64,000 nucleotides of DNA. It comes from Alistipes sp. GTDB taxonomy: Bacteria > Bacteroidota > Bacteroidia > Bacteroidales > Rikenellaceae. The first letter of the stretch is position 1; each line of letters opens with the position of its first letter. The translations under genes were made by a program, and so were the position numbers. Below are positions 1 to 10,412 of this stretch, in pieces. The stretch lies in assembly GCA_017629145.1 (NCBI GenBank), contig JAGBXR010000022.1, forward strand, positions 1 through 64,000, written 5' to 3'. The notes under the pieces were generated by a model. That model had not been told where the DNA came from. It worked only from the letters and a program-made list of their open reading frames with translations, and ran no database searches.

Positions 1-550
1 GCAGCAGCGTGACCAGCGTGGTCGCCGTCCGGTTCAGGAGAACCCACATCGCATCAACGACGAGATTACAGCGCCTACAGTGCGTGTCGTTGGCGAGAAC
101 GTTGAGCCCAACCTTGTGCTTCCTATCAAGGAGGCTATACGCCTTGCAGATGAGATGGAGCTCGATCTGATCGAGATTTCGCCCAAGGCTGATCCTCCAG
201 TATGCCGTATTGCCGACTACCAGAAGTTCCTCTACCAGCAGAAGAAGAAGGCAAAGGAGATCAAGGCAAAGCAGGTTAAGGTTGTTATCAAGGAGATTCG
301 TTTTGGTCCACAGACCGACGACCACGACTACAACTTCAAACTTAAGCACGCCGAGAACTTCCTTAAGGAGGGTGCAAAGGTTAAGGCGTACGTATTCTTC
401 CGTGGTCGCTCTATCGTCTTCAAGGAGCAGGGCGAGATATTGTTGCTTCGCTTTGCCAACGACTTGGAGGAGTTTGGCCGTGTAGAGCTTATGCCAAAGC
501 TCGATGGCAAGAAGATGAATATGATCTTGGCTCCAAAGTCGAAGAAGTAG
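1..550 (+). CDS. infC: Translation initiation factor IF-3 (5'-truncated by window edge)
   Basis: IF-3 binds the 30S subunit, prevents premature 50S joining and checks the initiator tRNA. The open frame continues upstream to base 2, so the GTG at 80 is not the start; the residues before it (HRINDEI, then VRVVGENV) match the conserved opening of the N-terminal domain, and roughly 20 residues lie outside the window. The C-terminal domain is complete ([19 protein letters not shown], then the basic end APKSKK). It ends in a strong hairpin terminator. Family assignment is secure; only the 5' end is missing. Confidence 0.96.
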   Translation, partial: QQRDQRGRRPVQENPHRINDEITAPTVRVVGENVEPNLVLPIKEAIRLADEMELDLIEISPKADPPVCRIADYQKFLYQQKKKAKEIKAKQVKVVIKEIRFGPQTDDHDYNFKLKHAENFLKEGAKVKAYVFFRGRSIVFKEQGEILLLRFANDLEEFGRVELMPKLDGKKMNMILAPKSKK

Positions 551-590
551 GCTTTTGCTATGCTTCGGAGAGGCTCCGAGGTAAATGTCG

Positions 591-624
591 AAGAGGCTGT
601 CAACACGGTTGACAGCCTCTTTTC
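591..624. terminator. Bidirectional intrinsic terminator, infC / mntP
   Basis: A perfect 14-bp stem (591-604 with 608-621) with a 3-nt loop is flanked by AA on the left and a T run on the right. It lies between convergent infC and mntP and can serve both. Confidence 0.9.
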
Positions 625-646
625 GTTCTGCGATATTTAGCGAGAG

Positions 647-1213
647 TTACACGCCCTCGATAAGGTGCTCGACAAGAATCTTGATGCCTATGGCAATGAG
701 CACAAGACCGCCCACAATGCCAGCCTTATCGCCTAAGCGTGAGCCGAAGATGCGGCCGAGGTAGATGCCCGATGCCGAGATGATGAGTGTCACAACACCG
801 ATGATAAGCACCGCAAACCACACATTCACACTCAGGAAGGCTAACGATATGCCTACGGCCAGAGCGTCGATGCTCGTTGCTACGGCCATAACGAACATTG
901 TGCGGAAGCCAAAGTCGCTCGATGCGTCATCCTCCTCGTCGCCCCATATTGTCTCGCGTATCATATTCAGGCCGATGAGCGCCAGTAGTCCGAAGGCTAT
1001 CCAGTGGTCGACATTTGTCACTACGCCAGCAAAGCTGCGGCCAAGAAAGTAGCCGACGAGTGGCATCAGAGCCTGAAAGCCTCCAAACCATAGTCCTGCT
1101 GTGAGGGCGTGGCGTGGCTCGATGCGGCGTAGCGACAGACCCTTGGCAACCGATACTGCGAAGGCATCCATCGAAAGACCTATCGCTATAAGTACAAGTT
1201 CGATAATTCCCAT
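647..1213 (-). CDS. mntP: Manganese efflux pump MntP
   Basis: Small inner membrane exporter of Mn2+ of the MntP (YebN/DUF204) family. The length, 188 residues, is the family norm. About six hydrophobic segments are visible, and the two inverted family motifs with membrane acidic residues are present: SMDAFAVSVAKGL near residue 14 and SIDALAVGISLAFL near 113. A cytoplasmic acidic loop (GDEEDDASSD) sits between the halves. It follows nfo by 40 nt on the same strand and probably shares its transcript. In other bacteria mntP is manganese-controlled by a riboswitch or MntR; I see no such element here. Confidence 0.94.
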   Translation of the reverse strand: MGIIELVLIAIGLSMDAFAVSVAKGLSLRRIEPRHALTAGLWFGGFQALMPLVGYFLGRSFAGVVTNVDHWIAFGLLALIGLNMIRETIWGDEEDDASSDFGFRTMFVMAVATSIDALAVGISLAFLSVNVWFAVLIIGVVTLIISASGIYLGRIFGSRLGDKAGIVGGLVLIAIGIKILVEHLIEGV

Positions 1214-1253
1214 AAAGTGTTGTGGTGTGTTTAGTTGGTGTGTTCAGTGAGGC

Positions 1254-2099
1254 TTACACCCCTGCAAAAGCCTTTAGCTTGGCAATCTCCTCGGGCCAAA
1301 GCTCCTCGTTTGGTGTCTCGAGGATGAGGGGAATGTTGTCGAAGCGGCTATCCTGCATAATGTAGCGGAAGCACTCCCAGCCAATCTCACCTTCGCCGAG
1401 TGGTGAGTGGCGGTCTACGTGGCTGCCCAATGGACGCATAGCATCGTTGAGGTGCATACCGCGAAGATAGTCAAAGCCTACGATGCGCTCGAACTCCTCG
1501 AATGTCTTGTCGCACGCCTCCTTGGTGCGCAGGTCGTATCCTGCAGCGAACGAGTGGCAGGTGTCGATACATACACCCACGCGGCTCTTATCCTCGACGC
1601 GGTCGATGATGTAGGCGAGATGCTCGAAGTCGAAGCCGAGGTTCGAACCCTGACCTGCGGTATTCTCGATTACGGCCGTAACGCCCTGTGTGCGCTCCAG
1701 TGCTATATTTATAGACTCGGCAATGCGGTCGAGCGACCCTTCTGTAGATATGCGATTTAGGTGGCTGCCTGGGTGGAAATTGAGGCGGTCGAGACCCAAA
1801 AGCTCGCAACGATGCATCTCCTCGAAGAACGACTCTCGCGACTTCTGGAGGCCCTCCTCATCGGGGTGTCCGAGGTTGATAAGGTAGCTGTCGTGTGGCA
1901 GAATCTGATGTGCGGAATATCCCGACTCGGCCATAAGACGTCGGAAATTGTCGATCTGCGCACCAGTAAGTGGTGCTGCAAGCCACTGACGCTGATTCTT
2001 GGTGAAGAGAGCGAAGGCTGTAGCTCCGATCTCACGGGCATTCTTTATTGCATTCTCCACGCCGCCCGATGCGCTTACGTGTGCTCCTATATATTTCAT
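1254..2099 (-). CDS. nfo: Endonuclease IV (AP endonuclease)
   Basis: Zn-dependent AP endonuclease that incises DNA 5' of abasic sites in base excision repair. It starts [13 protein letters not shown] and is 281 residues, the normal size. The TIM-barrel metal ligands are visible: [34 protein letters not shown] and [12 protein letters not shown]. It is divergent from the DUF3078 gene, with a minus-strand TATCTTTG box 44 nt upstream, and is followed by mntP. The two functions have no obvious link beyond shared transcription. Confidence 0.96.
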   Translation of the reverse strand: MKYIGAHVSASGGVENAIKNAREIGATAFALFTKNQRQWLAAPLTGAQIDNFRRLMAESGYSAHQILPHDSYLINLGHPDEEGLQKSRESFFEEMHRCELLGLDRLNFHPGSHLNRISTEGSLDRIAESINIALERTQGVTAVIENTAGQGSNLGFDFEHLAYIIDRVEDKSRVGVCIDTCHSFAAGYDLRTKEACDKTFEEFERIVGFDYLRGMHLNDAMRPLGSHVDRHSPLGEGEIGWECFRYIMQDSRFDNIPLILETPNEELWPEEIAKLKAFAGV

Positions 2100-2142
2100 A
2101 AATTATGTAGTCGTTATATTGAATGTTCGTTATTATCGTTCA

Positions 2143-2150
2143 CAAAGATA
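2143..2150 (-). promoter_or_regulatory. -7 promoter box for nfo-mntP
   Basis: TATCTTTG on the minus strand matches the Bacteroidetes -7 consensus TAnnTTTG. It lies 44 nt before the nfo start. No convincing -33 TTTG was found at the usual spacing. Confidence 0.6.
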
Positions 2151-2172
2151 CGAATTTTTGAGAAAATATTTG

Positions 2173-2180
2173 TATCTTTG
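2173..2180 (+). promoter_or_regulatory. -7 promoter box for the DUF3078-S41 operon
   Basis: TATCTTTG, 31 nt before the ATG at 2212. The nfo box lies 22 bp away on the other strand, so the two promoters are divergent and close-packed. Confidence 0.65.
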
Positions 2181-2211
2181 TGCATCAATAATTCTAATAC
2201 CACTATTACAT

Positions 2212-3312
2212 ATGAAACATCTATACACGCTAACTCTTCTTCTGGCCCTGTTGTTTAGCACCGAGGCTATGGCACAGGTATCGATTGACGATGTTGCTCC
2301 TATGTCCGAGAAACGTGAGTTCGAGACAGATATGAAGGAGGCAACGGTAGAGACCGAGTATTTCTCGGAGGCAACACACCGCGCCGAGCGTCGCGCAATA
2401 CGCAAAGAGCGCAACACACTCGACTTCTCGGCAAACCTTCACGGCTCACTTACAGCATTCAGCGAGTCGTGGCAGGCAGCAGGCGACAACGCTATCACCA
2501 TCCTTGCCAATGTAAACTTCAACCACGTATATAAGAAGGATCGCTTCTCGATAACCAACACAGCATCAGCAAAGTTTGGTTACAACAATATGAAGACCGA
2601 TGTGGGTGACGGCAAGCAGAAGGGCTTGTGGTTTAAGAATGTCGACGAGATTGCACTCTCGACAGCACCACAGTGGGATATGGTCAAGAACTGGACATAT
2701 GGTGCGAACGTCAAGTTCCGTACGCAGTTCGCTCCAGGCTACGATAAGCGCACATCGAAGTACAACGGTGAGCACCGTATCTCGAACTGTATGACTCCAG
2801 GCTATTTCGATGCTTCTGTCGGTTTCACATATGTGATTCCATCGATGAAGTTCCCACTCAAGATCAACCTCGCGCCTATAGCGATGAGTGCTACCTACGT
2901 CTTGGATCAGAGCATCTACTACGATGCAGCTACCGACAGCTACAAGGAAAAGGCTTATGGTGTGCCATTCGGTGCGAAGTCGAAGTACGAAGGTGGTCTC
3001 TCTATTCAGCTCGACTTCGACCGCTCGTGGGGTAAGAATGGCTGGTTGCGCTATCGTTCTACGGCATATTCGTTCTACGGCTGGATTACCGACATCACAT
3101 CGGCAAAGAATTTCAAGGCTACGGAGTCTACACCAGAGTATGAGCACGTTGTGCCTACGTTGCGCTGGGAGAATACCATCGATATCAAGGCTTCGAAGTA
3201 CTTCTCGACACAGATCTACGTGCAGCTCTACTACAACAAGGCCGAGGTCAACAAACTTCAGGTGCAGTCGATGTTGAGCGTGGGTCTTACCTACACCTTC
3301 AAGAACAAGTAA
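2212..3312 (+). CDS. DUF3078 family secreted protein
   Basis: A 366-residue protein of a Bacteroidetes-specific family without known function. The start at 2212 gives a clear signal peptide (MKHLYTLTLLLALLF...AMAQ); the open frame reaches further upstream but would run through the promoter. The mature part is rich in alternating aromatic/polar stretches (YDASVGFTYVIP, GLSIQLDFDRSWG) and ends VGLTYTFKNK, with a penultimate-aromatic beta-strand pattern typical of outer membrane barrels. It is therefore probably an outer membrane or surface beta protein (inference). It leads an operon with the S41 protease 37 nt downstream. Confidence 0.85.
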   Translation: MKHLYTLTLLLALLFSTEAMAQVSIDDVAPMSEKREFETDMKEATVETEYFSEATHRAERRAIRKERNTLDFSANLHGSLTAFSESWQAAGDNAITILANVNFNHVYKKDRFSITNTASAKFGYNNMKTDVGDGKQKGLWFKNVDEIALSTAPQWDMVKNWTYGANVKFRTQFAPGYDKRTSKYNGEHRISNCMTPGYFDASVGFTYVIPSMKFPLKINLAPIAMSATYVLDQSIYYDAATDSYKEKAYGVPFGAKSKYEGGLSIQLDFDRSWGKNGWLRYRSTAYSFYGWITDITSAKNFKATESTPEYEHVVPTLRWENTIDIKASKYFSTQIYVQLYYNKAEVNKLQVQSMLSVGLTYTFKNK

Positions 3313-3349
3313 TTGGCTCGGCTGCATAGTTATTGCAGCATAATGAGTT

Positions 3350-5053
3350 ATGGAAAGAAAGAAAAAAATAGTACTATGGAGCGTGCTCATCATCACGCTC
3401 CTTATAGTTTCAATGCTATGGCTGGGCGTTGTTGTTGGACGTAGCTACGAGCGTAATGCTGCACAGGAGACTATTCTGCGCCTCTCGGAGTTTATCGAGC
3501 GTAGCCGTGCCGACATCGAAAAGTTCAACAGCGATGTCGCAACGCTGGAGAGCTACGTCTCGGGCAACGATAAGCTTATGCAGACCATATCGCACGTGCG
3601 CAACCACTATGTCGACCCCATCTCGTTGGATACCATCTACGAGAAGGCCATTCCTGCGCTCCTCTCGGAGCTCGATCCCCACTCGGAGTATATCCCGGCG
3701 AAGCTCTTCGACAGGGTCAACGAGAATCTCGAGGGTGAGTTCGATGGTATCGGCATCGTGTTCAATGCTATGACTGATACGATTACGGTGTTGAGCGTCA
3801 TTCCACAAGGCCCATCCGACAAGGCTGGTGTCCGAGCTGGCGACCGCATCGTGCGTATCGATGGCCGCAATGTCGCAGGTCAGAAGCTATCGCAGGACTC
3901 AATGATGCGTCTTATGCGTGGTAAGCGTGGCACACACGTCAAGCTTTCGATCGAGCGTATGGGCCACGGTCGTGCTGTCGAGGTCGACGTCACGCGTGCG
4001 GCTATTGAGTTGCATAGCATCGAGACGGCATTTATCATCGACAAGAGGTCGGGTATAGGCTATGTGCGTCTGTCGCAGTTCGCGCGTACGACATACAAGG
4101 AGCTGCGCGAGTCTCTCGCCAAACTACGCGAGGAGGGTATGAGTTCGCTCATCCTCGACCTTCGTGGTAACTCGGGAGGCTTCCTCGATCAGGCGATACT
4201 CCTTGCTAACGAGTTCCTCGATGACGAGAAACTTATAGTATATACCGTAGACCGTAGCGGCAAGAAGCAGTTGCAGTGCAGCAATGGAAAGGGTGGTTCG
4301 AAGGAGCTTCCGCTGGCAATACTTGTCGACGAGACGAGTGCCTCGTCGAGCGAGATTCTGGCCGGTGCGATTCAGGATAACGACCGAGGTCTGATTATTG
4401 GTCGCCGCACATTTGGTAAGGGTCTGGTGCAGACGCAGATACCATTCTCCGATGGCTCGGCCATACGTCTTACCATTGCGCGCTATTTCACGCCTACTGG
4501 TCGCTCTATTCAGAAACCTTATACGAGTGGCGACGAGATGTCGTACCACCTCGATATCGTCAACCGCTACAACCACCACGAGCTCTTCTCGGCCGACTCG
4601 ATACGCTTCGACGATTCGATGAAGTTCACAACACCAAAGGGTCGTACGGTATATGGTGGTGGTGGTATTATGCCCGATATCTTCATTCCGCTCGACACTC
4701 TCGGTCAGAGCAAGTACTACAAGGAGGTGTGGAACGACAACACGCTCTATCGCTATACGATAGAGTTTACAGACCGCCATCGTGCGGCTATGGAGCGCAT
4801 AGCATCGCTCGAGGAGCTCGATAGCTTCCTCGCGGACAAGAATCTTGTCGAGGATTTCGTAGCTTATGCCGAGCGTCACGGCATCAAGCGCGATAGCGAG
4901 GGTCTGGCTACTTCGCGCCACATTATCGAGGCGCAGCTACGAGCTTATATTGGTCGCAACACTATGGACAACGAGTCGGGATTCTACTACAATATTTACC
5001 CAATTGACAATACTCTACGACGTGCTGTCGAGGAGCTTAAAAAGAAGAAATAG
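3350..5053 (+). CDS. S41 carboxy-terminal processing protease (CtpA/Prc type)
   Basis: Membrane-anchored periplasmic serine protease that trims or degrades proteins from their C-termini. It has an N-terminal transmembrane anchor (about residues 8-29), a PDZ domain (about 125-205, starting GIGIVF) and the S41 core. The catalytic Ser is about S334 in ASSSEI and the Lys is about K357 in TFGKG. At 567 residues it fits the Bacteroidetes group, which carries an extra C-terminal helical region. It sits between DUF3078 and a 90-residue acidic membrane protein that begins 2 nt after its stop, so the three are likely one operon. Confidence 0.93.
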   Translation: MERKKKIVLWSVLIITLLIVSMLWLGVVVGRSYERNAAQETILRLSEFIERSRADIEKFNSDVATLESYVSGNDKLMQTISHVRNHYVDPISLDTIYEKAIPALLSELDPHSEYIPAKLFDRVNENLEGEFDGIGIVFNAMTDTITVLSVIPQGPSDKAGVRAGDRIVRIDGRNVAGQKLSQDSMMRLMRGKRGTHVKLSIERMGHGRAVEVDVTRAAIELHSIETAFIIDKRSGIGYVRLSQFARTTYKELRESLAKLREEGMSSLILDLRGNSGGFLDQAILLANEFLDDEKLIVYTVDRSGKKQLQCSNGKGGSKELPLAILVDETSASSSEILAGAIQDNDRGLIIGRRTFGKGLVQTQIPFSDGSAIRLTIARYFTPTGRSIQKPYTSGDEMSYHLDIVNRYNHHELFSADSIRFDDSMKFTTPKGRTVYGGGGIMPDIFIPLDTLGQSKYYKEVWNDNTLYRYTIEFTDRHRAAMERIASLEELDSFLADKNLVEDFVAYAERHGIKRDSEGLATSRHIIEAQLRAYIGRNTMDNESGFYYNIYPIDNTLRRAVEELKKKK

Positions 5054-5055
5054 AG

Positions 5056-5328
5056 ATGATTAACAGATTGTTAGGAATAGTTTTTACGCTCGTTGCGTTA
5101 GCCATCATAGCCTTTGCAGTGCTCAACTACGGCAACTACAGTTCGATGGTATTCAACAAGGTTTCGCAGGATGCTGCTTGCGAGATTCTCGCCGAGGAGG
5201 CGGTCGAAGCGGAGGAGGCGGTAGTTGAGGCAGATAGCCTCGAGATTACCGAAATCGTTGCGCCAGGTAGTGAGGCAGAGCCTGCGGCCGAGGAGCTGAT
5301 GGATGAGGAACTCGAGCCTATGCTTTAG
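5056..5328 (+). CDS. Small acidic membrane protein, unknown function
   Basis: Ninety residues: one N-terminal hydrophobic helix (about residues 4-24), a short linker, then a strongly acidic tail composed largely of Glu, Ala and Val (EEAVEAEEAVVEADS) and ending LEPML. I recognise no family. The start lies 2 nt after the stop of the S41 protease, so translation is probably coupled. It could be a membrane partner or substrate of that protease, since Ctp enzymes act on protein C-termini and this tail is exposed and unstructured; that is inference from position and composition only. Confidence 0.75.
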   Translation: MINRLLGIVFTLVALAIIAFAVLNYGNYSSMVFNKVSQDAACEILAEEAVEAEEAVVEADSLEITEIVAPGSEAEPAAEELMDEELEPML

Positions 5329-5356
5329 AGGAACTGACTCCGAGCGAAAGAGATAA

Positions 5357-5396
5357 GAAGTGCCCGATCTCGAAAGAGGTCGGGCACTTCATTTAT
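5357..5396. terminator. Bidirectional terminator
   Basis: An 11-bp outer stem (5357-5367 with 5380-5390), extended by an inner CTC/GAG pairing, lies between the convergent small membrane protein and the S46 peptidase. The flanking T/A tracts are short. Confidence 0.75.
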
Positions 5397-5412
5397 ACTG
5401 CTACTCCTACGG

Positions 5413-7494
5413 TTACTTGATAGTGAGCTCGTTGAGCAACCAACCGGCACCAGCGTACTTCTCGATTACGAAGAGCACGTAGCGTACATCGACACAGATT
5501 GTGCGCTGCAACTCTGGCTCGAAGGCGATATCGCCTGACATAGCCTCCCAGTTGCCGTCGAATGCTAAGCCGATGAGCTGACCCTTGTCGTTCATAATAG
5601 GCGAACCAGAGTTACCACCCGTAATATCGCAGTTGAGAAGGTATGCTACAGGAAGGTCGCCATTCTTGTCGGCATAGCGGCCATAGTCCTTCGCTGCGTA
5701 GAGCTCCTTGAGGCGCTCTGGTACGGTAAACTCTACTGGGTTTGCAGGATTCTCCTTGGCAATAACACCGTCGAGTGTAGTGTAGTAGTTGTAGACGATA
5801 CCATCAGCTGGGCTGTATGGGAGGATGTTACCATAGGTAAGGCGGATGGTAAAGTTAGCATCCGATGCCCACGCCTTATCGGGCTGCATCTTCATAAGAC
5901 CTGCGATGTAGAGGCGGTGACCCTCGGCAAACTTAGCATTAGCAACCATTGCCGCTGGCATAAGCTGGCGGTAAAGCTCAATAATAGAGTTTGCCAACTC
6001 GCTTGCTGGCTCGTTATTAAATGCCTCCTCGCGACCCTCCTTGTCAAGAGCCAATATAGCTGAGAACTTCTCGTAAGTCGTAAGATTAGAGTTGTCGTAG
6101 AGCCAATCAACATAAGCATCGCTATTGCCACCAAACTCCGCATCGATCTTCTCATAGATAGATGGAAGGAGCTCGTTGTTCTCGCGATAGATTGTGAACA
6201 TACGCTTCGCCACTGCACGGTCAGTGTCGGCATCATAATCCTTATAGAAACGCTCTATATCATTCTGACCGAATAGAGGTGCCATAAGCTCCACAGACTG
6301 CATAAACGCCTCAGAGAGGTACTGTATTGTAGCACTCTCTCGCTTAGCCTCGCTCTGCGACTCGGCGATAAGCTGCAACGCCTTGATGTAGCCCTCCTCT
6401 GGAAGGGTGTTAGCCTCGGCCCACTGCTGATACTCTGCCTCCTGTGCCTGCTTCTTGGCCTTTACGTTGAGCTTCTCCACACCGCGTGACATACCGATAG
6501 AGTTCTTCCAGTAGTTTGCCGAGCTTGCGAACTTAGCATCGTACTTGATGCGAATAGCCTGGTCGGCATCCATTCTCTCGCGCAAGATTGCCTGACGCTC
6601 ACCACGGATGTAGATGCGCTGTGGGTTCTCCACCTCCAACATATAGTCAATCTCGTACGATGTCTTGTAACGCTCGGTAGAGCCTGGGAAGCCCATAATC
6701 ATACCGAAGTCACCCTCCTCGATACCCTTGAGCGAGATGTCGAGCCACTTCTCTGCCTTGTAGGGTACATTCTCCTCGGAGTACGCTGCAGGGCGGTTAT
6801 CCTTACCAGCATATACGCGGAAGATAGAGAAGTCGCCAGTGTGGCGTGGCCACATCCAGTTGTCGGTATCGCCACCAAACTTACCGATAGACGATGGAGG
6901 TGTACCCACCAAGCGGATATCGGTATATACCTCATATACGAATGCAAAGAACTGATTACCCCCGAAGAACGATGGGATAACAATCTGCATATTGGGGTGC
7001 TCGGCCTCGAGCTTGGCAATAAGAGCCTTCTTGTTCTCATCGACAATCTGCTCATACTCCTGCTGTGATGCTGTCGAGGGCACATTACCCATAATGTCGG
7101 CTGTTACATCGAAGATGTGGCGTACGAAACGTACCGAAAGGCCCTCAGCGGGAAGCTCCTCCGAGTTGTTCATAGCCCAGAAACCATCGGCAAGGTAGTC
7201 GTGCTCGACAGATGAGAGCTTCTGAATTGCGCCATAGCCGCAGTGGTGGTTAGTGAAGAGCAGACCCTCCGACGATACGATCTCGCCAGTACAGCCATTA
7301 CCAAAGATTACGATTGCATCCTTAAGCGACGACTTCTCCGCAGAGTAGATATCCTCGGCCGAGAGCTTACAGCCGTGCTTCTTCATATCCTTGCTGTTCA
7401 TCTTCTTGATGTAGGGCAACAGCCACATACCCTCGTCGGCAACTGCAGTGAGGCTGATGCTCACCAAAGCCAACAGTGTCAATAGTTTTTTCAT
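5413..7494 (-). CDS. S46 dipeptidyl peptidase (DPP7/DPP11 family)
   Basis: Periplasmic serine peptidase that removes dipeptides from the N-terminus of peptides, feeding amino-acid metabolism in asaccharolytic Bacteroidetes. It has a signal peptide (first 19 residues), the His motif TNHHCGYG (about H84), the Asp region RHTGDFSIFRVY and the Ser motif GNSGSP (about S629). Eighteen residues after the Ser is Gly (FDGNWEAM). From the known DPP7/DPP11 difference at this place (Gly against Arg), I infer a DPP7-like preference for hydrophobic rather than acidic residues. Its 693 residues are normal. It is transcribed alone, between two terminator/promoter regions. Confidence 0.94.
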   Translation of the reverse strand: MKKLLTLLALVSISLTAVADEGMWLLPYIKKMNSKDMKKHGCKLSAEDIYSAEKSSLKDAIVIFGNGCTGEIVSSEGLLFTNHHCGYGAIQKLSSVEHDYLADGFWAMNNSEELPAEGLSVRFVRHIFDVTADIMGNVPSTASQQEYEQIVDENKKALIAKLEAEHPNMQIVIPSFFGGNQFFAFVYEVYTDIRLVGTPPSSIGKFGGDTDNWMWPRHTGDFSIFRVYAGKDNRPAAYSEENVPYKAEKWLDISLKGIEEGDFGMIMGFPGSTERYKTSYEIDYMLEVENPQRIYIRGERQAILRERMDADQAIRIKYDAKFASSANYWKNSIGMSRGVEKLNVKAKKQAQEAEYQQWAEANTLPEEGYIKALQLIAESQSEAKRESATIQYLSEAFMQSVELMAPLFGQNDIERFYKDYDADTDRAVAKRMFTIYRENNELLPSIYEKIDAEFGGNSDAYVDWLYDNSNLTTYEKFSAILALDKEGREEAFNNEPASELANSIIELYRQLMPAAMVANAKFAEGHRLYIAGLMKMQPDKAWASDANFTIRLTYGNILPYSPADGIVYNYYTTLDGVIAKENPANPVEFTVPERLKELYAAKDYGRYADKNGDLPVAYLLNCDITGGNSGSPIMNDKGQLIGLAFDGNWEAMSGDIAFEPELQRTICVDVRYVLFVIEKYAGAGWLLNELTIK

Positions 7495-7529
7495 CGTTTA
7501 AATTATTTAAGTTTGTTACTTTCTATTGG

Positions 7530-7537
7530 CAAAGATA
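7530..7537 (-). promoter_or_regulatory. -7 box for the S46 peptidase
   Basis: TATCTTTG on the minus strand, 36 nt before the start codon at 7494. No clear -33 partner. Confidence 0.55.
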
Positions 7538-7562
7538 CGACAATTCATTGGATTTATTGTGC

Positions 7563-7602
7563 TGTGCCACACATTTGTGCCACATTTATGCCATTATGGC
7601 AC
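7563..7602. repeat. TGTGCCACA repeats upstream of clpB (candidate operator)
   Basis: TGTGCCACA occurs at 7563-7571 and again at 7576-7584, followed by the near-palindrome TGCCAT-T-ATGGCA at 7589-7601, whose right half is the reverse complement of the same core. Spacings are near one helical turn. The cluster lies in the 230-bp divergent region between the S46 peptidase and clpB. It looks like a protein-binding array; the binding factor is unknown, and no TAnnTTTG box was seen for clpB. Confidence 0.45.
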
Positions 7603-7724
7603 CATATTTATTCTGTTGGGCGACATTATGTCTTTAGGCAATGACAAAATTTCTTCTTTTGCGGATTGGCAAAGCTTTTGAAACCATATCTCACAAAACC
7701 GAAACTAACTAAACACATCGATAT

Positions 7725-10316
<2,592 letters not shown>

Positions 10317-10362
10317 TCTGCTTCACCTGTAGTCCCCATTCTACAGATGACCATTATCCATA

Positions 10363-10400
10363 AAAAAGATTGGCTAACCACTCGGTTAGCCAATCTTTTT
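10363..10400. terminator. Bidirectional terminator, clpB / BACON lipoprotein
   Basis: A perfect 17-bp stem (10363-10379 with 10384-10400) and a 4-nt loop, with A and T tracts inside the arms, lies between convergent genes. Confidence 0.93.
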
Positions 10401-10412
10401 GTTATAGTCTAC

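Noticed and set aside
1999..2211. Upstream extension of the DUF3078 open frame
   Set aside because: It runs through the nfo start and both promoter boxes; the ATG at 2212 gives a clean signal peptide.
7495..7724. TAnnTTTG promoter for clpB
   Set aside because: Several TTTTG words occur, but none with TA at the correct distance; left unassigned.
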